A DNA stretch of 64,000 nucleotides from Poriferisodalis sp963663635. Its GTDB lineage: Bacteria > Actinomycetota > Acidimicrobiia > Acidimicrobiales > Poriferisodalaceae. The position numbers were made by a program, and so were the translations under genes. Position 1 is the first letter of the stretch. Each line of letters starts with the position of its first letter. Positions 16,355-25,940 of the stretch are shown one piece after another. The notes under the pieces were generated by a model that searched no databases, was not told the DNA's origin, and saw only the letters and a list, made by a program, of their open reading frames with translations. Where the stretch lies: NCBI GenBank assembly GCA_963663635.2, contig CAXXMY010000006.1, forward strand, positions 124,001 through 188,000. Direction: 5' to 3'.

Positions 16355-17626
16355 ATGAGCAGCTTTGTCGACGAGTGTCAGCTGCATGCCAAGGGCGGTG
16401 ACGGCGGGGCAGGCTGCGTGTCGTTCCGGCGCGAGGCGCATGTGCCGCGCGGCGGGCCTGATGGAGGCGACGGCGGTCGCGGCGGCGACGTCTGGCTGGT
16501 CGCCGACCGCAACGTCGCTTCGCTGCTCGCATTTCGCGATTTCCCATTCCGACGGGCGACTGACGGTGCACACGGACAGGGCCGCAAGCGACACGGCCGA
16601 AACGGCGTTGACGAAATAGTTCATGTCCCAGAGGGCACCGTGGTACGTGACCGCGATCGTGCCCTGCTCGCCGACTTGGTGAACGCCGGGGACCGCTGGC
16701 TCGCGGCGCATGGCGGCCGCGGAGGGCACGGCAATACGCGGTTCGCATCGAATCGTCTTCGAGCACCGCATTTCGCCGAGCAGTCCGAGCCCGGTGAGGA
16801 ACGTTGGCTGTCCCTCGAACTCAAGCTGATGGCCGATGTCGCACTTGTCGGCTTTCCGAACGCGGGCAAGAGCACGTTCATCAGTGCTGTCTCGGCAGCC
16901 CGGCCGAAGATCGCGTCGTACCCCTTCACCACGCTCACCCCCCATCTGGGCGTCGTGCGCCTTGACGACGGCGGCGGCGGTGCGTCCGCTCCTGGGCCCG
17001 GATCGGGCAGTTTCGAAATGGTGATCGCCGACGTGCCTGGCCTCATCGAAGGTGCGGCAGAGGGGAAGGGCCTCGGGCACCAATTCTTGCGTCACGTCGA
17101 GAGAGCGCGAGTGCTGCTGGTGATGGCTGATCTGGCTGAGGTCACCAACCGTGATCCTCATGAACAGGTGGACGTCCTGGTTTCCGAGCTGGAGAGATAC
17201 GACCCCACGCTGGCGCGCCGTCGCAAGCTGGTCGTGGGCACCAAGGCGGATGTCGCTCATCTGGACTGGAATGGCCTGTGCCTCAGCGCTGTGACAGGGG
17301 AAGGAGTTGCGCCAGTGCTCCGGGAGCTGCGGCTGCTTGTCGACGAGGCTCGCGCGACCGATGCTGCGCCAGGCCAATACGTCGTTCACCGGCCCGAGCC
17401 GACAGGAGTGACGGTGCTGCGCCTTTCAGACGGCATCTTTGAGATCGAGGGCAGGCAGGCACTGCGCGCTGTGGCCCTGTCGGACCTCACCGACCCTGAC
17501 GCGCTTGCATGGGCGCAGCGACGACTCGAGAATCTGGGCGTCTCACGTGCGCTAGCGCGACGCGGAGCCATCGAAGGCGATCTCGTGCGCATTGGAGACT
17601 TCGAGTTCACCTACGAACCGGACTGA
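16355..17626 (+). CDS. obgE: GTPase Obg/CgtA
   Basis: Ribosome-assembly and stress GTPase. The 423-residue protein has the glycine-rich Obg fold (residues 1-157). The G domain carries P-loop GFPNAGKST, switch II DVPGLIEGAAEGKGLG and TKAD in the G4 position. A C-terminal OCT domain follows (from about residue 345). A small Gly/Ala/Pro insertion lies between switches I and II. It follows rpmA by 113 bp, the common L21-L27-Obg order. Confidence 0.95.
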   Translation: MSSFVDECQLHAKGGDGGAGCVSFRREAHVPRGGPDGGDGGRGGDVWLVADRNVASLLAFRDFPFRRATDGAHGQGRKRHGRNGVDEIVHVPEGTVVRDRDRALLADLVNAGDRWLAAHGGRGGHGNTRFASNRLRAPHFAEQSEPGEERWLSLELKLMADVALVGFPNAGKSTFISAVSAARPKIASYPFTTLTPHLGVVRLDDGGGGASAPGPGSGSFEMVIADVPGLIEGAAEGKGLGHQFLRHVERARVLLVMADLAEVTNRDPHEQVDVLVSELERYDPTLARRRKLVVGTKADVAHLDWNGLCLSAVTGEGVAPVLRELRLLVDEARATDAAPGQYVVHRPEPTGVTVLRLSDGIFEIEGRQALRAVALSDLTDPDALAWAQRRLENLGVSRALARRGAIEGDLVRIGDFEFTYEPD

Positions 17627-17792
17627 GAGGCCCCCCAGATGGGCAGCGAATCGTAGGCTCGAACGCGACATCGACTGCGAGGCCGTGGCCCGATCGGCCC
17701 ACCAGCGTTGCGAACAGGAGCGGGAGACAATTGGCTCCACCACACAGGCCGCTGCCTCTCCGCGGGGCCACTGAGCAGGGCAGGATTGGGCG

Positions 17793-18926
17793 ATGACGAA
17801 CGAGCGGGAGGCGGCGTATTCGCCCGCATCTTCGGCGTCGCCGCAGCGGCTCGTCGTCAAGATCGGCACTTCTTCAATCACGACAACTGACGGGTACGTC
17901 GATCTCGGCGCGGTCACCAAACTGGCAGCGGAGATCGCAGAAGTGCGTGCCGTGGGCCACGAAGTCATCGCTGTGACCTCAGGGGCGATCACCGCAGGGG
18001 TTCAGCGACTCGGCGTCGAACGGCCCACCGAGCCTGAACTGCTCCAAGCGATGTCCGCGGTCGGGCAAATCGACCTCATGGCTTCGTACCGCGAATTGTT
18101 CGGCGCAGCAGGCATGGTCGTGGGCCAAGTGCTGCTCGCCCCGCACGACTTCCGCGATCGTGACCAGTACCTGCATGCCCGAGCGACCTTCAGCCACCTG
18201 CTGAAACTGGGCGTCGTGCCGGTCGTGAACGAGAACGATGCTGTTGCTGACGATGCCATCCGCTACGGCGACAACGACCGCATCGCCGCGCTTGTTGCGA
18301 ATCTCGTCCGCGCCGACTTGCTCATCCTGCTCACGGACATGCCGGGCGTACTGACGGCGGATCCCAACCGTGATCCTGATGCGTCGCTCATCTCCGAGAT
18401 TTTGGAGGTGGGCCCGTCGCTTCAGGCGGCGGCAGGATCGGCGGGCGTAGTGGGAAGCGGAGGCATGGCGTCCAAGCTGGCTGCAGCGAAGATGGCCTCT
18501 TGGAGCGGCATCCGAACCGTGATCGCATCGGCTCGCAGACCCCATGTCGTCATTGACGCATCGGCTGCGCGAGACGGCGTAGGCACGACCGTTGCCGCAC
18601 GCGATACGCGGGTGTCTGCCCGCAAGCTGTGGATCGGGTTCGCCGTTGCCGCTCGGGGATCCGTCACGGTGGACGACGGTGCCCGCAATGCCCTTGCCAC
18701 CGGCGGGAAGTCACTTCTCACTGCCGGTGTGGTGCACGTCGACGGGAAGTTCGCGGCCGGCGATGCCATTGACATCTCCGATCCTGAGGGCGACACGTTC
18801 GCCAAGGGCCTCGTCGCGCTCGACGCCGAAGTGCTGCGGGCGGCAGCGGGGCGACGCAGTGGCGAACTCCCCGAGGGCGTTCTCCCGCTTGTCGTTCACC
18901 GAGACGACCTCGTGGTTCTGGGCTGA
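17793..18926 (+). CDS. proB: Glutamate 5-kinase
   Basis: First enzyme of proline synthesis, phosphorylating glutamate. The 377-residue protein has the amino acid kinase domain (LVVKIGTSSITT at the start, VNENDAVADD, LLTDMPGVLTADP) and a C-terminal PUA domain from about residue 270. About ten unconserved residues precede the kinase fold, so an internal start is possible. It lies between obg and proA, matching the pathway. Confidence 0.95.
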   Translation: MTNEREAAYSPASSASPQRLVVKIGTSSITTTDGYVDLGAVTKLAAEIAEVRAVGHEVIAVTSGAITAGVQRLGVERPTEPELLQAMSAVGQIDLMASYRELFGAAGMVVGQVLLAPHDFRDRDQYLHARATFSHLLKLGVVPVVNENDAVADDAIRYGDNDRIAALVANLVRADLLILLTDMPGVLTADPNRDPDASLISEILEVGPSLQAAAGSAGVVGSGGMASKLAAAKMASWSGIRTVIASARRPHVVIDASAARDGVGTTVAARDTRVSARKLWIGFAVAARGSVTVDDGARNALATGGKSLLTAGVVHVDGKFAAGDAIDISDPEGDTFAKGLVALDAEVLRAAAGRRSGELPEGVLPLVVHRDDLVVLG

Positions 18927-18978
18927 GAGCCGACCACGCGAGGCCACGGTGCCCAGTCGTGTTCAGCAAGCCGACGGC

Positions 18979-18984
18979 TAGTCT
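18979..18984 (+). promoter_or_regulatory. Candidate -10 element of proA (leaderless)
   Basis: TAGTCT is followed by exactly 6 nt and then the proA GTG at 18991. No Shine-Dalgarno is present. The spacing fits transcription starting at the first base of the start codon. Confidence 0.4.
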
Positions 18985-18990
18985 GCTTGG

Positions 18991-20277
18991 GTGCCCGCCA
19001 CAGCCTTTGACGCGCCCGCGTCCGTTCACGCTGCAGACATCGAAATGTCTGTACTGGGCGAGCGGGCGAAGCGGGCAGCGACGATCCTGGCTGGCACATC
19101 GGGTGCCGAGCGCAATGAAGCGCTGCTGGCAGCGGCCGAATTGCTCGAGGCCGCAGCGGATGAAGTTCTCGCCGCCAACGACGTCGACGTCGCCGCGGCC
19201 CAGGCCGCCGGAACATCGGCGACGCTCGTCGATCGTCTGCGTCTGGATCCCGGACGCATCGCCGCAATGGCAGCGGGTCTTCGCAACGTTGAAGCGCTTG
19301 CGGATCCCGTCGGGCAGGTTGTCGACGGCTGGACCAGGCCGAACGGGCTGGAGATCGAGCGAGTCCGGGTGCCGCTCGGCGTCGTGGCGATCATCTACGA
19401 GAGCCGGCCCAACGTCACCTCTGACGCCTTTGGGCTCTGCTTGAAGTCCGGCAACGTGGCGTTCCTGCGGGGATCGTCGGCCGCTCTCGCGTCGAACCAG
19501 GCCATCGCTACGGCCCTGCGCCAAGGCGTCGCGAAGGTCGGACTTCCCGCGGACGCGCTCGTGCTGGTCGAAGACACCAGACACGAAGCTGCTGCGGAGT
19601 TCATGCGGCTACGCGAGTACATCGATTGCCTGATCCCCCGGGGCGGTCCGGCCCTGATCGCATCCGTGCTCGCGAATGCGACGGTGCCCTACGTGATCGA
19701 CGGCGACGGCAATTGCCACATCTACGTCGACACAGACGCCGATCTGGACATGGCGGTGGACATCGTGGCGAATGCGAAGCTGAGCCGGCCGTCCGTGTGC
19801 AACGCAGCGGAATCCCTGCTGGTGCACTGTGACGTCGCGGCAGAGTTTCTGCCCCGAGTCGTACGCGAGCTTGGCGAGGTCGAGTTCGTCGGCGATGCGC
19901 AGTCGCAGTCGCTCGCCCCCCAGATCGCTCCTGCGACGCTCGAAGACTTCTCGACCGAATTCCTCGCGCTCAAGATGAGCGTGGCTGTCGTGGATGATCT
20001 CGACGCGGCGATCGAGCACATCGACCGGCACGGTTCTGGCCATAGCGAGGCGATCGTGACCCGCAGCCTGGCCGCCGCGCGGGAGTTCACGCGTCGTGTG
20101 GATGCCGCAGCGGTCCTCGTCAACGCGTCGACGCGCTTCGTCGATGGAGAAGAATTCGGTTTCGGCGCAGAGATCGGCATCAGCACCCAAAAGCTGCACG
20201 CCCGAGGCCCCATGGGCCTTGAACAGCTCACGACCACCAAATTTGTGGTGACCGGCGAGGGCCACACCCGCGGCTGA
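18991..20277 (+). CDS. proA: Gamma-glutamyl phosphate reductase
   Basis: Second enzyme of proline synthesis, reducing gamma-glutamyl phosphate to the semialdehyde with NADPH. The 428-residue protein shows the aldehyde dehydrogenase-like fold. It has IYESRPNVTSDAFGLCLKSGN, the catalytic cysteine in KLSRPSVCNAAESLLVH, and a C-terminal GPMGLEQLTTTKFV segment. The GTG at 18991 is preceded by a leaderless-type TAGTCT element. The intergenic gap from proB is 64 bp. Confidence 0.96.
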   Translation: MPATAFDAPASVHAADIEMSVLGERAKRAATILAGTSGAERNEALLAAAELLEAAADEVLAANDVDVAAAQAAGTSATLVDRLRLDPGRIAAMAAGLRNVEALADPVGQVVDGWTRPNGLEIERVRVPLGVVAIIYESRPNVTSDAFGLCLKSGNVAFLRGSSAALASNQAIATALRQGVAKVGLPADALVLVEDTRHEAAAEFMRLREYIDCLIPRGGPALIASVLANATVPYVIDGDGNCHIYVDTDADLDMAVDIVANAKLSRPSVCNAAESLLVHCDVAAEFLPRVVRELGEVEFVGDAQSQSLAPQIAPATLEDFSTEFLALKMSVAVVDDLDAAIEHIDRHGSGHSEAIVTRSLAAAREFTRRVDAAAVLVNASTRFVDGEEFGFGAEIGISTQKLHARGPMGLEQLTTTKFVVTGEGHTRG

Positions 20278-20337
20278 CGGCGCGGTCATCGGCTCGAAGC
20301 CGCCACACTGATCGTTCTAGTGAAGGAGACACCCACC

Positions 20338-21219
20338 ATGTGCGACACAATGTTCGGAGACCTTTCGGGTGTCCGTGAAGGCTTGGCCAAGGTTGGGTAC
20401 CTGGCCGACGACGGCATTGCCAGTGTTGTGTACCTTGCTGAGCGGCTCGGCAAGCCCGTGCTGGTAGAAGGACCCGCGGGCACGGGCAAGACAGAGCTCG
20501 CCAAGTCGGTCGCCGCGATGACTGGGGCTCGTCTCATTCGCCTGCAGTGCTACGAGGGTCTCGACGAGGCCAAGGCGCTGTACGAGTGGAACTACAAGAA
20601 GCAGCTTCTGCGGATCCAGGCAGATCGGGGTGTCGACGCCGAGCACGATGACTGGGTGGAGCTGCAGGACGACATCTTCCAGGATGAATTTTTGCTGACG
20701 CGCCCGCTGCTCGAGGCCATCAGTGCGAAGGACAAGGTCGTCCTTCTCATCGACGAGGTGGACCAGGTCGAGGTCGAGACCGAGGCCCTGCTGTTGGAGA
20801 TTCTGTCGGAATACCAGGTGTCGATTCCAGAGCTCGGCACCATCATGGCAACCCAGATTCCCCTCGTGTTCCTCACTTCGAACAACACGCGCGAACTGTC
20901 CGAAGCGCTGAAGCGCCGTTGCCTGTTCTTGCACATCGACTATCCCGACCTCGAACGCGAGAAGCAGATTGTGGTCACCAAGGTCGAGGGCATCACCGAG
21001 AACCTGGCCGAACAGATCGCCCGAGTGGTGCGCTCCATCCGCCAGCTTGACCTCAAGAAGGCGCCGTCGGTCTCCGAGACCCTCGACTGGGCCCGGACGC
21101 TGGTGCTGCTCGGCATCGAGAACATCGATGTGGAGCAGGCCAAAGCGACGCTGCACATCTTGCTCAAGTACCAGTCGGACATCGAAAAGACCGCCAAGGA
21201 ACTGACGGTCGAGGCGTAG
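20338..21219 (+). CDS. MoxR-family AAA ATPase
   Basis: AAA+ ATPase of the MoxR group (293 aa), with Walker A GPAGTGKTE near residue 45, Walker B VVLLIDEVDQ and sensor LTSNNTREL. Such ATPases act as metal-insertion or assembly chaperones together with VWA-domain proteins. I chose the ATG at 20338, because AAGGAG lies about 9 nt upstream. An upstream GTG would include that ribosome-binding site. The VWA gene follows after 4 bp, so the two form an operon. Confidence 0.9.
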   Translation: MCDTMFGDLSGVREGLAKVGYLADDGIASVVYLAERLGKPVLVEGPAGTGKTELAKSVAAMTGARLIRLQCYEGLDEAKALYEWNYKKQLLRIQADRGVDAEHDDWVELQDDIFQDEFLLTRPLLEAISAKDKVVLLIDEVDQVEVETEALLLEILSEYQVSIPELGTIMATQIPLVFLTSNNTRELSEALKRRCLFLHIDYPDLEREKQIVVTKVEGITENLAEQIARVVRSIRQLDLKKAPSVSETLDWARTLVLLGIENIDVEQAKATLHILLKYQSDIEKTAKELTVEA

Positions 21220-21223
21220 GGCG

Positions 21224-22660
21224 ATGCTGGATCTGCTCAGTGGCTTCGTCGGAGAGCTGCGCAACGCCGGACTGCCTGTGTCGCTGACCGAGAATCTCGA
21301 CGCGATGGAGGCGGTCAAGCACATCCCGATCGAGGACCGCGACGCATTCAAGTACGCCTTGGCCGCCACCATGGTCAAGAACGAGCAGCATTGGCGCGCG
21401 TTCGAGACGGTCTTCGAGGTCTATTTCTCGCTGCGCGGGCCCGAGTACAACGTCGGCGAAGAGAACGGCGACGGCGAGTTCGACCCGGACAACCTCGAAG
21501 AGTGGATGTCCCAGCAGATGCAGGGCATGGGCGGCCGCGGCGGCGGACAGAACATGTCTCCCGAAGAGATCGCCGAGATGCTCTTCCGGGCGCTGCTCAA
21601 TGCGGACGAGGCGATGATGGCCGCGATGGCCCGGGCGGCGGTGACGCAGTTCGCGGGCATGGAACCGGGTCGGCCGGTGGGCGGCACGTACTACCTGTAT
21701 CGAACGCTGCGGAATCTGGATCTCGACGGGATGCTCGAGCGTCTCATGGACGAATCGTCCCAGCGGTACGAAGGCGACATGACGCAATTGGCGCAGCGGC
21801 TCGAACGCGAGGAGTTCGAGAACCGCATCGAGCAGCTCAAGCGCGAGATCGAAGCCGAGATCCGGCGCCGCCTCGTAGCTGACCGCGGGGTCGAGGCCAT
21901 GGCCAAGACGCTGCGCAAGCCGCTGCCCGAGGACGTCGACTTCATGCACGCCAGCCGTGAGGAGATGGCCAACATCCGCAAAGCCATCGGGCCGCTGACG
22001 CGCAAGCTGGCGGCTCGCCTGGCGCGCAAGCGCAAGCACAAGCGCCGTGGCCCGCTCGATTTCCGTGCGACGATGCGCCAATCGCTCAGCTACGGCGGTG
22101 TCCCCGCGGATCCGCGGTTCCGCCATCCGCGCCCTAACAAGCCCGAGCTCATCGTCGTCGCCGACATCTCAGGTTCGGTCGCGGCCTTCGCCCGCTTCAC
22201 GCTGCATCTGGTCTACGCGTTGCAGAACCAGTTCTCCAAGGTGCGCTCGTTCGTCTTCATCGACGGCATCGACGAAGTCACCCACATGTTCCGGAACGAA
22301 GAGGACATCACCAACGCAGTGCACCGTGTGAACACCGAGGCGGACGTGGTATGGGTCGACGGCCACTCCGACTACGGCCACGCGTTCGGGGTGTTCTGGG
22401 AGAGCTTCGGCAAGGATGTCAACGCCAAGTCGACGATGATGTTCTTGGGTGACGCCCGCAACAACTACCACTCCACCAATGCATGGGTGCTCAAGGAGTG
22501 CCAGAAGCGCGCCCGCTCAGTGTTCTGGCTGAATCCCGAACCCAAGTCCTACTGGGACACCGGCGACTCGGTCATCACCGAATACTCCACCTACACCGAC
22601 GGCGTCTTCGAATGCCGCAACCTGCGCCAGCTCGAAGGCTTCGTCGACAACCTCGCCTGA
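21224..22660 (+). CDS. VWA-domain CoxE-like protein
   Basis: A 478-residue protein with a long helical, Arg/Lys-rich N-terminal part (residues 1-300). A von Willebrand A domain follows, with a MIDAS-type motif (ADISGSVAAF) near residue 312. CoxE-like proteins work with a MoxR ATPase as a two-component chaperone for maturation of metalloenzymes or other targets. No target enzyme is encoded nearby, so its client is unknown. An Asn/Gly/Met-rich segment (GGRGGGQNMSPEE) lies near residue 105. It converges with the DAHP synthase gene. Confidence 0.88.
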   Translation: MLDLLSGFVGELRNAGLPVSLTENLDAMEAVKHIPIEDRDAFKYALAATMVKNEQHWRAFETVFEVYFSLRGPEYNVGEENGDGEFDPDNLEEWMSQQMQGMGGRGGGQNMSPEEIAEMLFRALLNADEAMMAAMARAAVTQFAGMEPGRPVGGTYYLYRTLRNLDLDGMLERLMDESSQRYEGDMTQLAQRLEREEFENRIEQLKREIEAEIRRRLVADRGVEAMAKTLRKPLPEDVDFMHASREEMANIRKAIGPLTRKLAARLARKRKHKRRGPLDFRATMRQSLSYGGVPADPRFRHPRPNKPELIVVADISGSVAAFARFTLHLVYALQNQFSKVRSFVFIDGIDEVTHMFRNEEDITNAVHRVNTEADVVWVDGHSDYGHAFGVFWESFGKDVNAKSTMMFLGDARNNYHSTNAWVLKECQKRARSVFWLNPEPKSYWDTGDSVITEYSTYTDGVFECRNLRQLEGFVDNLA

Positions 22661-22669
22661 TCCGCGCTG

Positions 22670-24085
22670 TTATGCAGCGCCGAGCAACTCGGCCGCCATG
22701 AAGGCGAGGTCGAGCGACTGGCGTGCGTTGAGACGCGGATCGCACATCGTCTCGTAGCGGTCGCCCAGCTGGTGTGCAGCGAGGTCGTCGCCGCCGCCGA
22801 TGCACTCGGTCACCGCGTCGCCGGTGATCTCAAGGTGAACGCCGCCGGGCCATGTGCCCACCTCGGCGTGCACTGCAAAGTACTCCCGCATCTCGGCGAG
22901 GATCGCGTCGAAATGGCGGGTCTTCGTGCCATCGTCGGTCGCATAGGTGTTGCCGTGCATCGGGTCGCATTGCCACACGACAGGATGCGCAGAACCGTTC
23001 ACGGCCCGCAGAATCGGGCCGAACGAAGACGACACGTTGCCAGCTCCCATACGGCTGATGAGCGTCAGGCGACCTGGCACACGCCCGGGATTGAGTGCCT
23101 CGCACAGGTCGAGTGCGTCCTGCGGAGTGGCGGCCGGACCGAGCTTGGTACCGATGGGGTTGTGAACCCCACGGAGGAACTCGACATGAGCGCCATCGAG
23201 TTCTCGCGTGCGCTCGCCGATCCACAGCATGTGCGCTGAGCAGTCGTACCAGTCCCCGGTGATGCTGTCGGTGCGAGTGAGGGCCTCTTCGTAGCCCAGC
23301 AGCAGGGCTTCGTGGCTGGTGTAGAGCTCGACCTGGCGCATCGCGCTGTCGTCGGTGTCGAGTCCGCAGGCGTTCATGAATCGCAGTGCTGCGTTGATTC
23401 CGTTTGCGAGGGTGTCGTAGCGCCGACCGACAGGGCTCGACGCTACGAACTCCTGGTTCCAGTTATGCACCTGACGCAGGTCGGCGTACCCGCCGCGGGT
23501 AAAGGCCCGCAGCAGGTTCAGTGTCGCCGCTGAAGTGTTGTACGCCTGCAAGAGGCGAGCAGGATCGGGTGTGCGGGACTGTTCGTCGAACGCGATGTCG
23601 TTGACAATGTGACCCCGGAAGACCGGCAGTGTCACACCGTCGCGGGTCTCGGTTGCCGAGCTGCGGGGCTTGGCGAACTGACCCGCGATGCGCCCGATCT
23701 TCACGATCGGCAGACCGGCTGAGTACTGCATGACCACGGCCATTTGCAGGATGACCTTGAGCCGATCCCGGATCTGGTCCGCAGTCGACAGCTCGAAAGA
23801 CTCGGCACAATCGCCGGCCTGCAACACGAAGGCCTCGCCGGAGCAGACGCGACCGAGGTGTTCGGTCAGTCGCCGTGCCTCACCAGCAAACACCAGCGGC
23901 GGGCGTTGCCTTAACTGGGCCAGCGACTCTGCCAGCGCATGCGCGTCGGGCCATTGCGGCTGCTGACCGGCCGGCCGCGTTGCCCACGAGTCTCGCTGCC
24001 ACCCAGGCGCGTGCTGGGACAGTTCGTTGGAATCGGTGGAGCCTGTAACCGGCGGGTTCGCTTCAGACAGCGTCTGCGTCGGCAT
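22670..24085 (-). CDS. aroG: 3-deoxy-7-phosphoheptulonate synthase, class II
   Basis: First enzyme of the shikimate pathway, condensing phosphoenolpyruvate and erythrose 4-phosphate. The 471 residues match the plant-like class II family found in actinobacteria. Motifs include PLVFAGEARRL, LQAGDCAESFE (metal-binding Cys), KIGRIAGQFAKPRSS, and the C-terminal QCDPMHGNT and GGVHLEITGDAVTECIGG. Its first 23 bp overlap the 3' end of the upstream sigma factor gene in another frame, so the two are transcribed together and may be translationally coupled. Confidence 0.95.
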   Translation of the reverse strand: MPTQTLSEANPPVTGSTDSNELSQHAPGWQRDSWATRPAGQQPQWPDAHALAESLAQLRQRPPLVFAGEARRLTEHLGRVCSGEAFVLQAGDCAESFELSTADQIRDRLKVILQMAVVMQYSAGLPIVKIGRIAGQFAKPRSSATETRDGVTLPVFRGHIVNDIAFDEQSRTPDPARLLQAYNTSAATLNLLRAFTRGGYADLRQVHNWNQEFVASSPVGRRYDTLANGINAALRFMNACGLDTDDSAMRQVELYTSHEALLLGYEEALTRTDSITGDWYDCSAHMLWIGERTRELDGAHVEFLRGVHNPIGTKLGPAATPQDALDLCEALNPGRVPGRLTLISRMGAGNVSSSFGPILRAVNGSAHPVVWQCDPMHGNTYATDDGTKTRHFDAILAEMREYFAVHAEVGTWPGGVHLEITGDAVTECIGGGDDLAAHQLGDRYETMCDPRLNARQSLDLAFMAAELLGAA

Positions 24086-24929
24086 CGATGTCTACGAACT
24101 CGCCGTCCGCGGCCAAGCTCTGCAGCTCGTCGACGGCGCGCTTGACCAGACGGCGTGCCGCCTCGGCAGTCACACCCAGCTCTTCGCCGATCTCGCGGTA
24201 GCTGCGCTGCTCGCCGTCGACGATTCCGTTGCGACGCGCCACTGCGTAGCGGGCGCGCTTGTCCAGCCGGCCCAGCATCGACATGACCATCCCGCGACGG
24301 TCAGCCTCGATGGCGAAGTGCTCCGGCCCCGGGGCGTCATCTCCGATGAGGTCGATGAGAGCGCTGTCGCCGTCATCGCCGACGGTCTTGTCGAGCGATG
24401 TCGGCGTGCTGATCCGCTGCAGCCAAGCGTTTTCGTCGTCGAGTGAGTCGCTGTCGCCGCCATTGTGACGAAGTGCGGCGCGCAACGTCGCGGAACGGTC
24501 CGAAGGCAGACGGATGAGGCTTCCCTTCTGATCCAGCGCGCGTCCGATGGACTGGCGGATCCAGAAGGTTGCATAGGTGGAGAACTTGAAGCCGCGCCGC
24601 CAGTCGAACTTCTCGACTGCGTGCTCAAGGCCCAGGTTGCCCTCCTGGATCAGGTCCAAGAGCTCGAGAGTCGGCGGCAGCGGATAGCGCCGGGCGATCG
24701 AGACGACCAGGCGAAGATTCGCCCGGATGAAGCGGTCACGCGCAGCGGCGGCGGTTTGCACCGCCTTGCGCAGCTCGCGTCGCTCGGCCACGGTCTGCAC
24801 CTCGTCGCTGTCAAGGCGTTCGCGGGCATCGCGGCCTGCCTCGATCTGCTGGGAGAGCATGCGCTCGTCCCCAGCCGTCAGCAGCGCTACCGCACCGATT
24901 TCGTTCAGGTATTGGCCAACAGAATCCAT
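24063..24929 (-). CDS. RNA polymerase sigma-70 factor (group 2-like)
   Basis: A 288-residue sigma factor with region 1.2 (VGQYLNEIG), region 2 (RFIRANLRLVVSIARRYPLP, LLDLIQEGNLGLEHAVEKFD, FKFSTYATFWIRQSIGRAL), region 3 and a region 4 helix-turn-helix (RSYREIGEELGVTAEAARRLVKRAV). It lacks the long N-terminus of the primary sigma factor, so a group 2 (SigB/HrdB-relative) factor is likely. I chose the ATG at 24929, since GGAG lies 8 nt upstream. A GTG directly before it is an alternative. Sigma genes are rarely overlapped by a biosynthetic gene, as happens here with the DAHP synthase gene. Confidence 0.9.
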   Translation of the reverse strand: MDSVGQYLNEIGAVALLTAGDERMLSQQIEAGRDARERLDSDEVQTVAERRELRKAVQTAAAARDRFIRANLRLVVSIARRYPLPPTLELLDLIQEGNLGLEHAVEKFDWRRGFKFSTYATFWIRQSIGRALDQKGSLIRLPSDRSATLRAALRHNGGDSDSLDDENAWLQRISTPTSLDKTVGDDGDSALIDLIGDDAPGPEHFAIEADRRGMVMSMLGRLDKRARYAVARRNGIVDGEQRSYREIGEELGVTAEAARRLVKRAVDELQSLAADGEFVDIDADADAV

Positions 24930-24932
24930 CAC

Positions 24933-25316
24933 ACACGCTCCAACCGGCAGCGGGCAGCCGGCTTAGTTGCTTGCCTTCGCATGCCACCCGGTGGGGGACA
25001 CCGGGTATGTCGTGCCCTCGTCAGGCCAAATCAGCCCGGACTCAGGCGCTCTTGCTCTGGTGCCATCGGCCTGACGGCACCGCGCTTGTTTGCTCGCCCG
25101 CCAGCGTTGTCGAGCTACGAGAAAATCCCGAAGCCCGGCATCGCACCGCAATCAGTGAGTGCACCGACGGTCCGTTTATTCGGGACCATGCAGACCACTG
25201 CTGTGGGCGGACATTCAAACGTAGCACACCGCGCAGGACGCGCGCAAGTCCAAGCACGGTTGTGCACTTGCGAACGGAAACTCAACTGATGTGGAGCGCA
25301 ACTCTACACTGCGACG
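24933..25316. other. Divergent intergenic region, sigma factor / nadD
   Basis: 384 bp without a supported gene, holding the promoters of the leftward sigma factor and rightward nadD. Near 25010-25035 there are two ACCGGGT/ACCCGGT-like boxes (CACCCGGTGGGGGACACCGGGT), a small inverted repeat. The nadD end carries a leaderless-type TACACT hexamer. Confidence 0.5.
25305..25310 (+). promoter_or_regulatory. Candidate -10 element of nadD (leaderless)
   Basis: TACACT, then 6 nt, then the nadD GTG at 25317. No Shine-Dalgarno precedes the start. The geometry is the same as at proA, the ArsI-like gene and the enoyl-CoA hydratase gene. Confidence 0.42.
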
Positions 25317-25940
25317 GTGTCACCGCGACAAGGGATCTTCGGGGGCACCTTCGATCCGCCTCACCTGGGACATGTCGCAGCAGCGGTGAGCGCGAGAGAC
25401 GAACTCGGCATCGCAAAGCTCCATGTGGTGGTCGCGAATGACCCTTGGCAGAAGTCGGCTCGTCGAAGCGTGACGCCGGCTCGTCACCGATTCGAGATGA
25501 CGCGCCTCGCATTCGAGGCGGTCGGCGGCATCGAGGTCTCTGATATCGAGCTCCGGCGAGGAGGACCTTCGTTCACTATCGAGACGGCGATAGCGCTTGA
25601 GCGGCCGGGCACTGAGACGGTGCTGGTTGTGGGACCTGAAGCCGCCGCAGGCCTGCGGACGTGGAATCGCGCCGACGAACTTTCACGCCGCGTGACGATC
25701 GGAGTACTCCAATCACCGGGCCACGAGACTCTCCGTCTTGACGGCTGGCAGATGATTCCGATCGAGATGGCACCAGTGGACGCGTCCGCTACCCGCATTC
25801 GAGATCTTCTCGCCGCTGCAGCCCGAGAACACACGAGCGGGTCTCACGAGGCAGCCACCAATGCCATGCGCGAGGCTGCTCGGATGCTGCCTGAGGCGGT
25901 GATGAGCTACATCGCTGGCCGCGGGCTCTATTCTGCGTGA
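25317..25940 (+). CDS. nadD: Nicotinate-nucleotide adenylyltransferase
   Basis: Joins nicotinate mononucleotide and ATP in NAD synthesis. The 207-residue protein begins with GIFGGTFDPPHLGHV (nucleotidyltransferase HxGH motif). It ends with the ISSTxIR-equivalent VDASATRIRDLL and a C-terminal helix. Start is the GTG at 25317. The stop overlaps the rsfS GTG (GTGA), so the pair forms the usual nadD-rsfS operon, separated here from proA by the MoxR, VWA, aroG and sigma block. Confidence 0.93.
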   Translation: MSPRQGIFGGTFDPPHLGHVAAAVSARDELGIAKLHVVVANDPWQKSARRSVTPARHRFEMTRLAFEAVGGIEVSDIELRRGGPSFTIETAIALERPGTETVLVVGPEAAAGLRTWNRADELSRRVTIGVLQSPGHETLRLDGWQMIPIEMAPVDASATRIRDLLAAAAREHTSGSHEAATNAMREAARMLPEAVMSYIAGRGLYSA

